Counted from the stretch's first letter, positions 1-13,680 are shown. The stretch: 64,000 bases of DNA from Pholis gunnellus (GCA_910591455.2 OU342821.1:12947787-13011786); one strand, 5' to 3'. Notes: generated by a model from the letters alone, not told the origin. A program made the numbers and translations.

Positions 1-96
1 AATCATTTCAGTGGATACATCCCATTTTATCATTCCTCGCTCGACCCATAAATTGGGTGGACCATCATGGATGTTTTTCCAATCCCCCTATTTTTG

Positions 97-172
97 CTAT
101 CTATCTATCCATCCATCCATCTATCTCTATCTATCCATCTCTATCCTTTCTATATACAGTATATCTCTATCT
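97..172. repeat. (CTAT/CCAT)n tetranucleotide microsatellite
   Basis: Imperfect ctat and ccat units, directly visible. Confidence 0.95.
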
Positions 173-650
173 AAAAGTAACAGGAAGTTGTCAAAATGGC
201 TCCACAACATCCAGCCTTAAATCTGTGCATGACCCAGGAGACAGTCATTTTACAGTTGCTAAAATGAGCAAAACCAGTGCTAAAGGGAAGGGTGGGAGAG
301 GTAACTTGAGCCAGTGTGAATGGACTCATTGTTGCTTTGGCTTAATTAGGCGTGACAAGCGAGGCGTGAACAGATTCCCATCATTAGGCTCTCTAAAAAG
401 CCCATTAGAATCAATGGGCCACACTCCGGTCAGACTTTCTGTCTACCAGCCAGCCAGCCTCCTGCCCCTTTAGCAGGGCACTGGATATAGTTACAGCCAC
501 CCAGCGACGGCGAACTCAAACAAGGCAATTCTATAGCTGTGGCCCTAACACCCGAGGTAATACGATTGACGCCACATTCGAGGGAAAAGGGGAGGATGAT
601 GAGAGAGGTAGGGAAGTGTGGGAGTGGTGGTTTGGGGTACAGTGCGAGAA

Positions 651-669
651 AGTGTGTGTGTGTGTCTGC

Positions 670-712
<43 letters not shown>

Positions 713-714
713 TG
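651..714. repeat. (GT)n(GA)n compound microsatellite
   Basis: About 40 bases of GT with small interruptions followed by about 10 GA units. Confidence 0.97.
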
Positions 715-2624
715 AGAGTGCATCCACAAGCATAAGCCTGTCTGCTACACAGAGAACTGGACCAGGCAACACATCCCAGCAGCCAATGTGGCTGATAAAC
801 TGCAGGGATTAGCAGGCACTTCTGGAGCCCAAGTGGCCCTATCAATACAGGACCGGGCCCATTGATCTGTTGTCTGGACGGGTGCTGGGGCTAATTCCTG
901 GACCTTGGCTCTGAGTGCCCCTCGCTAGGGAGGTGGGAGGAGGGCAGAGGTGGGGGAGAGACTGGCTGGCTACTAGTGGCGCCATCCACAGACCCTACTG
1001 GATTTGAGGCTCAGTGCTTACCATATACCAACTCAATAGCCCCATTACCACCGCACGGCTGATTGAGGCTCGTCAGAAAGAAACGGAGAAGCCAACACAC
1101 ATGATTTTCTAAAAGTTGCAAGTTATTTATTTTCCATAAACTTTTACTGACAAATGACCTGAGGCAGAAACATTTAAGTTGAAGCAAAAATATAACTTCC
1201 TAACTTTGAGTAAGCCCTGGTTACAGAAATGATACCATTTGTCATGTGATTCTTCATTGTGTGTAATCCAAACAGCGAGGTTGTAATTTAGAGGGAAATA
1301 AGAAAATAAAACATTTATAAATTAATACATTTGAATTACGTTTTAATTAGTTATATGAATGTATTTCAATATATGAATAATCTCATAAAATAGTTGGTTT
1401 ACGGCTTACTTAGAGATGAAAGATTTATCCTAAAGTAAGGTCCAATTACCAGTTGACTTCCAGCTAACTTCACTTAGTTAAATAAGTGTGCCATTATCAT
1501 ACTTTAATTAGGGTTAACTGTAAACAAATTACTCACTCAAACATTTGTCAGTGTCTGGTATGGAAATTGCAGCGTGTTGACAAATGGAGCTTATCTATAG
1601 TAGAGTAGCGAGCATTAGCACCTCCATGTAATCCCTGCCTGTCAAAGATATGGCCAGTGGAGGAAGGGTAGAAAGAAGTGAAGAAGGGATAGTATGCTAA
1701 GAATGGGAGTTAGAAATTGTGAGGTAGCATACCTGTTGTAGAAAAGGGAGTGTGACAAAAGTAGTGGAAGGAAATGGAAGTTAAGGAAGGATTGAAAAAA
1801 AGTGAAGAGAAAGGGTGAGGCAAAAAGGAAGGGAGATTCTGCACGCTCTCTTTTAAAACTCACCTATTTAACTCTGCTTTTAACCTGTGATGCTAGTTAT
1901 GTATGTTTTTGTTTTGTTTCTGTTATAATGTCATTTCTCTGCCTTGTTTACATTGTTAGTGCTTTTATTGCTTTTACCACGTAGAGTGCCTTTGACTACT
2001 AATATTGCTAAACACCCACTCATCACTCATGAATCTGTGAGCCGTGCCTTGCTGCAAAAAAATGTGGTGGGAGTGAACAGCGAAACAGACAGAGTTAAGG
2101 ATAGCATATGTTCACTTTGGAAAAAGAGAAAGGGAGAAGAGTGAATGATAGACATGGTTAATACTACTGCCTCATTCAGTGGAGGTGAAGCCAGAAGATA
2201 TAAGCACCTACTGCTGAATATTTCATGGTATAACTGTCTGACTGCCCGCCTGTCTGTTGAGTGACAGTCTCATTCTGGTGCTAAGGAGCATGGCATCCTC
2301 TACAGCACCCTGAGATACTGGAGCACCCCATACGAGGAGGAATGTACTGTATTGATTAATACCCATAGCACATGTGCATGCACAGAAGGAACGTTTTTTA
2401 GTATTTTTTCTAAATGGAGAAGATGACAAAGTAATTTTTTTCTCCAAACATCTGCAGCTGGTTTGACAGCCAATCAACAATTTGAGCCATGAATGACTGA
2501 TTCAACATCTGACAAACAAGACTAAAGCCATGATCATACGAAAGTGCAAAAACAGACGCATAAATTGACCGTGAGAGTCTATAGCCACGATATTGAGGCA
2601 CTAAGGCTGAACTTTGGCACAACA

Positions 2625-2880
2625 GTGCTTTGGGCTAAATGCTAACGAAACCATACAAAAAAAGACAATGCTAACATGTTGATGTTAATTAAGCATATGT
2701 TAACCATGGTCACCATCTTAGTTTAGCATGCCAACATGAGGCTGATGGGATTGTCATTAGCTTAACAGATATAAGGTCATAAACCTAAGAAAATAATTCT
2801 TTAGCCTCATGATGAGGCTAATTCATCCTCTGGGGACCATGAATGTCAATTCAATCCATTTAATAGATGTGCAGCTATTT
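2625..2880 (+). mobile_element. degraded percomorph interspersed repeat
   Basis: Carries aacatgaggctgatggga, attgtcattagc, aggtcataaacc, attcatcctctggggaccat and gaatgtcaa in the order found in a very common non-coding repeat of spiny-rayed fish. Diverged and internally shortened. Confidence 0.55.
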
Positions 2881-3441
2881 CTGAACTATGGCTAAAGAAA
2901 TAGCTGACAATGAAGTGGCTCATGAGATAAACACATCATATGGTATTTGGGGCCATGCGTGACAATATCACTTTGAGAATACATGCTGCCAAAACAAGAA
3001 TGCTACACTTTGTGTAAAATGTGTTCATTAACACACAATTCTTAAAAAAGGTTAAATTAAATGACTCACTGGCCTTATTAGCCAGTATCCTGTCCAGTAT
3101 TAAAATGTGACCGTACAGCTTTGATGTTCTGTGGTCTACCTGTTCTTCTTCCATAAGCTGTGCACAGCTTGTGCTGGGATAGCCACTTAGCTAGTCATAC
3201 CATAATTAAGTCAGATAACTTATAAGGTGATGTATTGACCTGTAATTGCTAAAGGTTTTGCCCAAATGTGGAAAATATGAGGGAAACATCTTTGTTAGAC
3301 CTGACTAACATAACATGTATTTTTCCTCATTAGTAGATCTGAGTGCACGACATATATCACTACTAAATATGCCAGGTACATTTTGTTGAAATATTTATGT
3401 AGCACAGTGAAAGACACAATTGACAGTGAATGTTTTCTTGT

Positions 3442-3465
3442 CACACACACACACACACACACACA
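3442..3465. repeat. (CA)n microsatellite
   Basis: Twelve CA units, directly visible. Confidence 0.95.
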
Positions 3466-3904
3466 GGATGCTTTTTGTCCGAAACCTAATGTTTTACTGT
3501 GAGTTGTCATATCCAGATATCCTTATTGATATTTCAACATGTGTGACTTAATATGTGACATGTGAATTTGAAAGTTAAATTCTTGAAGTATTACAACAGG
3601 TGGAGCTGTGATATAGAGTCTAAAATATACTGCTGAATGTTACTTTATGAATAGCCTTTAGTCAGAAGTTAAGTATGTGTTCTCTTATTTCAACCCCCCA
3701 TTCCTCTATGTCACCACTTTCCCCCACTCTGCCTTTACTGGGGCATCTCCATCGACTCTCATCTTTCAGTAGAACCATTTCCCTAAAATCAGTTCAAAAT
3801 AACGTTTCACCTCCAAATTCCTTCCAGAGACATCTGTTACCTCCCTGTGCCCTTCAGAGAGAAAACCCATTCATATTTGATACACGTCTGAGCAGAAATG
3901 TCAG

Positions 3905-4113
3905 TAATGTCTCCTGTAATCGTGATGAGTGCAATCAGGCGGGCTTTTGATGGGCTAACGGTTGGACGCTCACTCCACTACTGTGGCAAGAGTGATATTA
4001 TATTTGGCAGCTGTGTCACATTTTCCTAAAAAGCTTTTCTTTGATTTCCAGACAAAAAGCTCTTGAGATTCCACTGACTTTCAGATCAATTTTCTTTTGT
4101 TTCCTTACTTTTC
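3905..4113 (+). repeat. duplicated non-coding block, copy A
   Basis: Shares ordered blocks with 4882-5085: tgtaatcg, ttttgatgggctaac, gagtgatattatatttggca, gtgtcac, aaaagcttt, gacaaaaag and gctcttgagat. No open frame is conserved between copies. It does not look like a transposon end, so an ancient duplicated regulatory element is possible (inference). Confidence 0.8.
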
Positions 4114-4881
4114 TGCCAGAGAAGAGAAAAAGGCCCAGTCTCTTTCAAAAGGCGATTTCCTATATTCCTTAAACTGATTGTTTTTATATATAATTTGGGG
4201 ACAAGAATTTATTAAAATGTACTTATTTGTATATATTTTGTAAAGGAGGAGCTTTATTTATATAGTCATGCGAATGTGGAATTTTAACATATTCAGACAA
4301 GCATACATAAAATGCATAAAATACTGTTTACAGACCTGTTTTGCGGTCAGACTGAAGTGTTTTGACTTTTTTTGTTCTTGTTCCCAACTGTTTGAATTAA
4401 TCATTGTCATTTTCCCTAAATTTGGAACCCATCTCAACCTGTGCTTCCAGTTTTTCACTGAAAATAATGTGAAAAATATTGCACCCTTAGGTGCCTATAA
4501 TGCACCGTACAAAAGAGAAATGAAAGATTCCATTGAATTGCATCAACAAAGAATATTAGTGGCTGTGACAGAAAGGGTTGTAAGATGGCCGAAAAGGCAT
4601 AAAATACTGAAAGTAGCAACTTCCGACCGCAAGTACAGACTCTTGCTGTTTTTTTTCTTTACCATTTATTACCATAGTCCAACAATCTTTACTGTCTATC
4701 ATTAGTGTGTTTGTTGTTACCATACCCTCACTTTGCCTAGCTGCGCTGGATGGAGCCATACCTAATTCTAATCCCATGTAACTTTATATTTAAAAAAAAA
4801 AGAAACATTCTTGCAGGTGAAGGTCTGCGATGACTGTGGGTAAAAAAGGGGGAGAAGAAAATGTCCTCGCTGAAATGGCTT

Positions 4882-5085
4882 TAATGTGTCATGTAATCGC
4901 GACAAGTGTGAGATCAAGCGGGTTTTGATGGGCTAACTGTTGAAGTGCTCTCCACTCACATGCCAGGAGTGATATTACATTTGGCAGCCGTGTCACGTTT
5001 TCGTGTAAAAGCTTTCCCCCTGATTTGCTGACAAAAAGGTGCTCTTGAGATCCTGACGACATTTACTTCCATTTCCTTTTCCCTC
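4882..5085 (+). repeat. duplicated non-coding block, copy B
   Basis: Partner of 3905-4113, about 980 bases downstream in the same orientation. Blocks are in the same order with small indels and visible substitutions, for example ttttgatgggctaactg and gagtgatattacatttggca. No third copy was noticed in the window. Confidence 0.8.
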
Positions 5086-5089
5086 CTCT

Positions 5090-7801
5090 GTGAAGGGGGG
5101 CCTTCACAGTCTTCAGTTGAGCAAATATTCAGACACCAATGTGCATTGAACTGGGAAGAGGATCAATGGTAAATCAATGAGAGTTCATTTCCTTTCTCCG
5201 TGCATCATCTTCCTTTGTTTCCAGTAGCTTTGAGCCAATCCTTTCAGCAGAATGGCCAATACTTTTCTCCAAGCAATGCTCTGAGATGAGCAAAATTCTC
5301 TGCAGATTGTTTCTCCATGAGGCCCTTGGCACCATGTCCTGTGTCCATGTTGTGTGCATTTAACCATTCAAGCACATGTGTACATTTTTGGTTGCACGCT
5401 GGTTGCAGTGTGTCAGGGGCCCAGGATCCTCCTAATCAGGCCTGACACTGTACCAGAGGCCCCTCATGCTACCTCTCACTAATTTCAACCTCACCGGTAA
5501 CCTCTCTCCACTATCCCTCCACCGGGCTGACAGGAGCCAGACTGTGGCTCCAATCAATCCACTCTGATGGCAAATAGCTTCCAGAGCTGTGCCAAGCCTA
5601 TTATTTCCCACCCAAAACCCGCGCAAGCTCAGGTGAAATTAGCCAAGCTGAAAAAGAGGGATGGAGGTCATCCTGGGGCTGACATCTTTTTCAACCAAAT
5701 ACTCAAAAAAACACACACACACACACACACCAACACACATCAGAGCAATCACCCGACCATTCTTTGATATTTTGACAGCATAAGTGCAGTCATAACCGTG
5801 CACGTTAATGCTATCATATGTATTTAAATTTACACAAGAGGAAGTGAGGGCTCTGGCCTAAACAAACTCAGGATGCCAGGGAGTGTGGGTCTTACAACAC
5901 ACTTCCACAAGGGATCAGGTGACTTCTGATGAGAGCTAGTTATGGTCTTGGATATCCTCCTCAAGTGCATCCACATTGCCTGGATAATCATGCAGGGAAG
6001 TCAACCAAGACTCTGAGGGAAATATTACATCAGTCTTCTGTGATTAATATCAGTGAAAAAAATGTATTTAGAAATGTGGTTATTTTTTCTGCACACGAAT
6101 GATGAATTCAACATTGTTAGAATGTCATATGAAGTGACTTGTTAAGAAAGCCATAACTCATCATTAGACTCATGATCGGCTCTCCTTTGAAATGTTAGCT
6201 ACTGAACTCGCTGTAATTCAGAAAGAATACACAGCCAACGGTGCGATGATTGACTATTCCGCATTCGCTTTTCATCTCTGAAGTGTCAAGGCTTCCGTTT
6301 TTTTGCAGAATTTGTCAAAAACACACAGTCCCACTGTATGCCTGCAAGCAAGACTCAAATTGACCCCGCTATGTCTTTTTCTCTAAATCATCATCTCAAA
6401 AGCTGTTCCCTTGTCAGAATAGACTGACATGTTTACATAAAAGAGGGACTGAACCCCCCTCCCCTCCATCACACTGGACAAGCCTACGATTGCAAACGGG
6501 GGTTGTTCCTCCTGCGAAACACCTGGCTGAGTCTTCCTCTCTCTTTGCTGCCTTGTTTAGCCTGTTGAAGAAGATGCTGATGAAGAATTATGCTTTGTTT
6601 GTTTTAGTTGGAAGGGAGAACATATTTCACGGTGTTGTAGGTCATAAGGCAAGTCAAATTCTATGTGGCTAGGGGAGGAAATATGAGCCTTTAAAACTCT
6701 GTAAGTGATTCCTTCACTGTCTTGGCCTCGGGGCGAGGTCGGACTTGTTGCAACACACCCAAACAGAACGAGGCCCAAAGCTATACATTGACAAGTACTG
6801 ATTTGTGAGGGGTTGTTGGGGCAACATATGGTCACAAACTGAAGGAGGGTATGAAATTCTCACAGCATTATCATAGGAGATCAAACGATGATCAAGAGAC
6901 TCTTTGTTGGCAACTTCTTGTTGAGTAAAAACATGCTTACTCATCAAATTTATGAACCCCTCGCTCTTTCTTTCTGTATCTCACGCACACTTACACACTC
7001 AGACACCAGCAGTCTCCTGCTCCTGTCTGATCATATTCTGAGGGCAAACATAGCTCACTTACAGATGTCTGTTGCCAAGTACGTGATGATCTGTACCAAC
7101 CAGAATCTGAGTCTGAATAGTTCTCTTTCAGAGTTCATTTTAGGGACGTGACCTTCTGAGTGATAAACCACCACTATTACCTTACTAGGAAGTCTGGGAA
7201 AGTACAGTTGGGGCTTTCCTGCTACAGCAGTCAGATGTACACAAAAACTGCTTCTGATTAGCCAGACTAGTCAAAAAACAAGAAAATTATCCAGAGACAT
7301 GATAAAGGGCAAATAAATGACTGTAGTGTGTGTGTGTGTGCAAGCATAATCCCTTGTGCTCATCTTGGCACCCCTCCAGTTCAACTCAGCTGAGTTCTCG
7401 GCCAAGGAGGAGATAATTGCTCCAGTGAGCACTGCATGAGAGAGATTTAGTGTTGCTAAGAATCAACAAATGTCAAAACAACCCTCATCCTTACAACCCA
7501 GTCGGTTGTTCCCTCTTCTGCTCTCAACTGAGAGCCCTGTGGTCAGCTCATTAAGCGCTTTCACACATGTGATTATACAATATACTGTATGTATGAGTGT
7601 TTTGGGGCCATGCAAGGGAATCTTTTCTCTGAGTATGAGCGCAAAGAAGTACAATCACTCTCTCTGTTGCTCTCTTTCCCTCCCGTCTCTGCTCTGCTCT
7701 CTGTCTCCTTCACCTCATCACCCCTCAGTGTCTAACCACTGTGAGGGAAGGAAGCCACGAAGAGCATCACAGCCTGATTTGTTTAACGTACCGACTCTGT
7801 G

Positions 7802-7832
<31 letters not shown>

Positions 7833-9600
7833 CGCACACATGTGAGAGACAATGAATCAGTCAAAGGAGAAAAGAGAAGAGAAATGAGACTAGATATCTT
7901 TAATAGCGCAGCATTAATTGACATGAGGTCTGGGTGAAGAGGCATAAAGGCTGGGTGAAGGCATATTGCACGCATAGACAAACACATATACACACATCTA
8001 TCCCTGGAGTGTGCCCCTCCTTGTCAGCCAAGTGGTGCTACGCTTTGATCTTGACATAGTGGGGCAACCCAAGCCCCCATCTCTTACATTTCTTCTTTTT
8101 TTTTTCGGTCTCTTTTACACTTTCTCTTTCTCCCTCGCTCTGGCTCCGTCTCCCTCCCTGCAGCCGTCTGGATGGCTGGCCCGGCAGCCTTGGGGTGTTT
8201 AGGCTCTGGAGGGATCCCAATTTCCTCTTCTAATCATGACATCATCCTGCCTCAATAGGTTAAAGATGTGGCCAGGATATTCCCTGCTTCCTTGTTCTGC
8301 AGCCTCCCATAAAATTACGCATATTACACATTGCCAGCCGCGGCAATAGGAGTTTCTCAAAAACAGCCAGAGCTAGCGCAAATGTTGAAGGAATGCATGC
8401 AAATGTTGTTTGGTTGCGGGTTAAAGTCATGTGTAGCTGTATGTGAACATCTTTGTGCATTTTGTTAGAGATGCAGAGTCCAGAAATTTCAGCGCAGCCC
8501 ATATCCAGGTCATGAGGTAATCCAATAGTGTCGTTCATCAGTAGTTTGGAGATTGTGTCCCAGGATCGGACTTGATTAAAGGCTAAGGATGATTAGAGGT
8601 GAAGAGTAGCCAGAGCCTGCCTGGCCTGTCAATAGCTGTTAACTTCACCTCCACCAGCTCGACTAATCACACCAAGAGTGGCTCATCTGGCCAGCTCTCT
8701 GCTGAACTGTGAACTCTTCTTTTTTTCTTCCCTTCCCTTCTCTTCTTTTCTCTCTTTTGCTTTGTTTCAGGTCTTTGACGCAACACTTTACTGCATTAAG
8801 TGAGTAATGACAGAAGCCCAGATTACAATCAGCCGACAGCTGTGTTCCGCCATCAAGCACATAATGACACGATGTTACTGGAACAATTTTGATCAATATC
8901 AGAACTGTATATCCAGTCCTGTTCCAAATGACTTAAAACATTTAGAAACACTTTTTTATCTGTGTCTGAACTTTATTTAATTTTATTTAAATGAGATTTA
9001 GAAGATAGCGAAGCATAATTCAGTATAACTTTTATAGCAGATTAAACAGTACTGATAGAATCACCCGTAACAAATACAAAATGTTAGGAATTCCTACCGT
9101 TATGAGTTTACCGTTTTATTTTCATCAGATGTTTGTCTCTTTCTGACTGTAACAAATTAAATATACAACATGATGCTGTTGCTGACATTTTAACATTCAA
9201 CATTGTGTTTTCTTGATACAAACAGAGCATAGTTTGCGGTAAGGAAGTTTATCCGTGCTTTCAATTATAAAGAAGAAATATTGAATATAATAATAAAAAA
9301 CAATTGGAGCAAAACTCAGAGAAGCAGCTTGAGAATAGCTGGTCCACCTCAAAGGTCAGCCCACATTAAGTGTGCCTGAGCTGTATCTTCCTTTGGGGCT
9401 AACCTCCTTCAGTTTAATCAGCAGGTGGCTCGCAAGAAACAGGAGCTTGGCTTTCGGTCTTGACGAGTTGTAGCATTTATTCACTGACAAATAAACTGTT
9501 CACACACTGAACTGCTAGGTTCACAGCTATAATGCTACTGTTTCATACTCATCTCACACTCTCTCATCTCAGCTCTCTGTCTCAACCAGACACTCGCTAA
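5090..9600. other. intergenic, no gene seen
   Basis: Holds CA repeats at 5710-5730 and TG repeats near 7327-7340 and 7805-7832, pyrimidine-rich tracts near 8090-8160 and 8715-8765, and unique sequence. Some stretches (about 8280-8480 with an octamer-like atgcaaat, and 8560-8660) have the look of conserved non-coding DNA, which cannot be tested without alignment. Confidence 0.5.
7805..7832. repeat. (GT)n microsatellite running into GCGCACACATGTG
   Basis: About 14 GT units that continue as alternating purine-pyrimidine sequence, a potential Z-DNA former. Confidence 0.95.
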
Positions 9601-9639
9601 TGTCACGTCAGGATTGCAATACACTGCGGAAAAACCCTG

Positions 9640-9972
9640 ACTGTGTATGCCAGGCAGACGCACAGCTGGCAACCTCGCTGCTAAACTAATCGATGCAGTG
9701 GAGAGTAAAGTGGCCGCATGTGTCCACAACGATGTACGCAACATTGGGACTGACCCTAACCCTGCGCCTACACTGCAGCTGGCGGTAAATTGTGGATTTA
9801 ACCTGTTTGTGAATCGGGTTATTGTTGCAGCTGGGTGGCTTATTAGGCTCAATTGATGTCAAATTGCTGTAGTCGTATTGGTGAAGTTGTATCGGAGTAG
9901 TTTTACGAGTACATGAGGACAGCATCGAATCCGATACCTCATACTGGTATCGGTGCGTCCCTGTTTGTAATA
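9640..9972 (+). pseudogene. hAT-family transposase remnant plus terminal region
   Basis: Plus-strand reading about 9715-9855 gives ACVHNDVRNI, TLQLAVNCGFN and VNRVIVAAGWL, matching the conserved HTLQLAV region of hAT (ZBED-type) transposases. The sequence stops at TGA soon after. The following bases, read on the minus strand, begin cagggacgcaccgatacc, an end typical of hAT elements. Only a short piece of the transposase survives; an intact left end was not found. Confidence 0.6.
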
Positions 9973-10550
9973 ATGCATTTTCCATTCTCTATTAGATTCT
10001 TGGCATGCATATGTTCTTTAATGCAGACAAGTATCTGTTTATAACATTAAACAGATCCAGACTTTTGACCAGAGGGTCAGTGGTATGATAATTGTATTTT
10101 TGCATAGGAAATGCTGTTAGGGAAAGTAGAGTGAATGCTATTCCTTATCTACAACAAATCTCAGTACACTTAATAAATGGTCAATCTGAATTGAGTAACT
10201 GCTGCTGAATTGTACTTTCCAACTCATGCATGTTGCACTTGTTGACTTGCCCAGTCAAGAAGAGAAAGTTTCTGCTTTGCCTTAGCACACGAACAAGCTG
10301 CAAGCTGCAAAACGATTCAATTAAAGTAGGTCACAGTATCTCTGTCACCTGCTCGAATAAGTATATTTGTAATGTAAAATGCCTACATTTCTAATTTAAC
10401 TTATGTAGCTGCAGGACATGAACAGCAGTCTGCTGGGTGAAAGTCCTGTGTTTTTTTGACCCGTCCATCCACCCCGATCTCCTCCCTGCGCTGACTTTGT
10501 CCCTCTTTATACTCCGTCACCACTTCCTTAGTGAAAGCCCTGCACGTCAA

Positions 10551-10742
10551 TCCTAGGATGGCGATGGCATGACCTGCCCTATTCTACCTCTGATTGACTT
10601 ACCGTGATATTCTTACCATAACCTTAACCAATCTCACTCCTCATACCTACATTTAACCAAGCCGACTAAACTAACTAAAGCAACGAGTTCTAGTCAATCA
10701 GAGGCAGAGTAGGGCAGGTCTTGTCTTCACCATCATAGGAAT
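10551..10742. mobile_element. MITE with about 50-bp imperfect terminal inverted repeats
   Basis: Left arm 10551-10600 and right arm 10690-10742 are complementary, sharing gacctgccct and cctctgattgact. The central part is a non-coding taacc-rich spacer. About 190 bases, no coding capacity; family not identified. Confidence 0.8.
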
Positions 10743-11140
10743 TGCAAATGAATGCCTTTCAAGTCCTGGCTTACAATGGTTTATATATGAATTACAGTGC
10801 ATTACCTTTTCTTAAGTACAAACAGTGGATTAGAACAGCCTGAATGACATGCATGTTCATTATAGAATTGTTTAGGCGATCATCAGATGCAACCACTTCT
10901 CAAGATATGATAAATGCCAATAGAGTGCTGCAGGGACGATGTGATTTTGTTGGCCAACTCCAAAGTTAGTATCACACTGGTTCCCTCAACAAAAGGTCAA
11001 TGGGACTTTTTCATTGGATTTTGAAATATGTTGAACCTCAAGATAAAGATAATCTTCACAAATGAAGACCACTTTTAGGATTTTTGCGGACTAGTCAGCA
11101 TGTTGATGTTTTATAGTCTACTTTAGCCGCTTGTCAGCAA

Positions 11141-11234
11141 CCATAAGTTTACAGGGCTGCATTAGTAAATACCTTTTTTAGGTTTTAAGTGTCTTAAAAA
11201 AGGTATTTACTAATGCAGCCCTGTAAACTTATGG
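11141..11234. repeat. perfect 40-bp inverted repeat with 14-base loop
   Basis: Arms 11141-11180 and 11195-11234 are exactly complementary with no mismatch; loop ggttttaagtgtct. Could be a foldback MITE, a recent inverted duplication, or a transcribed hairpin. Confidence 0.95.
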
Positions 11235-11249
11235 TGGCTTAGTTGTAGG

Positions 11250-13680
11250 GCTCTGATTTCAATGAGAACTCCACCCACATTTTAAGAAAGTGTAGTGGAT
11301 AATAGCCTGGGAGCTGCTGACACAGCAGTCTCCCTCGGGTTGCTGTTCTGGTATAAATCAAAAGATTGCTGGGATTTGGCGTCACATTTCAAATCTATAT
11401 CAAACTAAAGACCCTTCACTGTAGCTACAACCACGCAGGCTTCATGCAGTAATGCTTCCTCTGCCCTTCCATTGCAATGGCGCTAATATTGCAACCTTTC
11501 CCATCCACCTGTTACTGCATCAGCTAATGACAAGGTCCCATGGGTTCAACTTAAGGAAAGGTTCATTCCGCACGTCTACCCCAGAAACCCGAGCCCAGAA
11601 TTTTAAGTCCACAGAGCGAGGCTTTCAACCCAAAGCGGTCCAAAAAGGATCTGCAGCTCTTAAACTGATTTCAAGCTCTGTGGAGGACCCCAGCTTTCTT
11701 GCCAACCCTCAACACTTCCACTACCCACTGGCCTGTCTTGCAGTCAACATTCCCGACTGCCCAATATATTTAAGGTGATTGGTAAATCGAAGATAATTCA
11801 AAATTGCAACGACACGCATGCTGGCCACAAACGGAAAGTATTTATCACACCTGTCCTTTCCATTGGAACTGATCTCAACATTTCCCAATTTAACATAATG
11901 GCATATCTTTTCATCAGTGCTTTGGTGTACATAATCGATGGTTTTATTTGGTCATTTATTATTTGCACATTGCGTTGGTTATTAGTGTTATCTGTTCACT
12001 TGGCACATTTTACAGCCAAGGCTCTCAAAAGAATGGTGACATTGTGACACTTTGCATAGTGGCGATAAAGGCTTTACGGCTCGTAATTAAAGGCAATTTG
12101 CAAACCACTTTGGAATGGTTTTCAGACCATAATGTAAATCTAATTAGTTTAGCTGCAGTTGTGACCACTGTGTGAGTGCTGTACTGGACTGATTTAATTA
12201 TGTTATTGTCAATATTGTTTTGAATTAACACCTGTTAGATTTAAAACAGGGAATAATGAGCCAACTAGATGAGTTCAGAAGAAACTCAAGCTGCGGACAG
12301 TTTTAAAGATGAGAAATCCTATCCTTGGACAGCAAGCACTGTAACGTTTAGTAGGCTGGCCAGAACACAGCCAGAGTGTGTTTTACATTAGGAAATAAAA
12401 GAGTGATACTGTGCTTGAACCTGGCAAGTAGTAACCTTTATGGTGGTACGAGAGGCGGTTGATGTCAAACTCACACAGCCGTTTTTCATTCTTTTAACTT
12501 TTTCATCTTTCAGTCAAGCTTGCTCTCAGGAGATTATGTTTTTCTCACCAATTCCATGAAGTAAAACCTCTATCACCTGACATTTGTGAAGGAGACATTA
12601 TACTGTGAGTTTTCCGAAAACATTCCCGTCCAACAAACAACATACCTTGCATTTGATGACCGGTTAGCATGTGTACTCAAGCACTTACGAGCATATCTCC
12701 TCTTTTATTTGCAAAATGAGAAAGGTGGGAGAGGGAGGGAATTGGATTCCTCCAACCCTGCTGTTCTTAGTCAGTGCGGCTGTAGACAGCTGGGCGCCCA
12801 CTACAGTTAAGATCAGAGGCCTTGATAACCTGGGCCCTGATTTATGGAGAGCAAGCGGCCTCTGCAATCACCTAATGAGGTAGAGAACGCAGAGTGTTTA
12901 CATGTTTATTAGATAGCCAAAACCAGCTGGGGACACTACTTTCCTCCACCTCTCTCTCTCTCCCTCTCACTCTCTATCCCTCTATCTCTCTATCCCTTTA
13001 TCCCTCTATATATCTATCTATCTATCTATATATATTTCTATCTATGACAACCATGATCTTTCATCATTGGTCATAACAGGATGGTCATAACAAAACAATT
13101 TTGTACAAATATTTGCAAAATGCAGCAAAAGGTTATGAAATGTATCAATATATTTCACATAGGTGTAAAAGGGCTAATTAAAACCACTTTTCTCCCTATT
13201 GCTTGTATTTAGTCCAATATTTAGTTCAGCATTTAGTTCAATAATATCTGCCTCAGAGCAAAATTAATATACAAAATGATTATAAAACTATAGAGCCTAG
13301 AGGCCTTAATACAAAATATACACAGAGTACAGACAAAGAATACACACAGACACCTTTTTGAAAGAAAGTTACCATTACTTAAAGTTATAAATGATCGAAT
13401 GCTGAAACAGTTCAGGCCATCACATTGATTTGGACAAAAACAGAGAAGCAAACTGAGTGAATGCATTTGTTTCATGTTAATACATAAACTATGCAAAAAC
13501 AAATATACTTCGATTTAATACATTTATATATATCAAAAATGTTATGTTATGTCTATTAAAACCTATGGAGCTCAATATTTCAAAATGTATCTCCTATTAC
13601 AATGTGTAAACTAAACACTCCCAGCTCCACTTTAATAGCTACCGGTGCCACCTTTAAAGATTTCATACAGATGTTGGGTA
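11250..13680. other. intergenic, no gene seen
   Basis: A pyrimidine-rich and CTAT-type microsatellite lies at 12945-13040. No exon-like structure was recognised; open frames are short and unlike known proteins. Confidence 0.55.

Larger units (their letters stand above)
1..2620. other. intergenic, no gene seen
   Basis: Contains a TCTA/TCCA tetranucleotide microsatellite at 97-172 and a GT then GA repeat at 651-714. The rest has no exon-like pattern or recognisable protein similarity. Confidence 0.6.
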
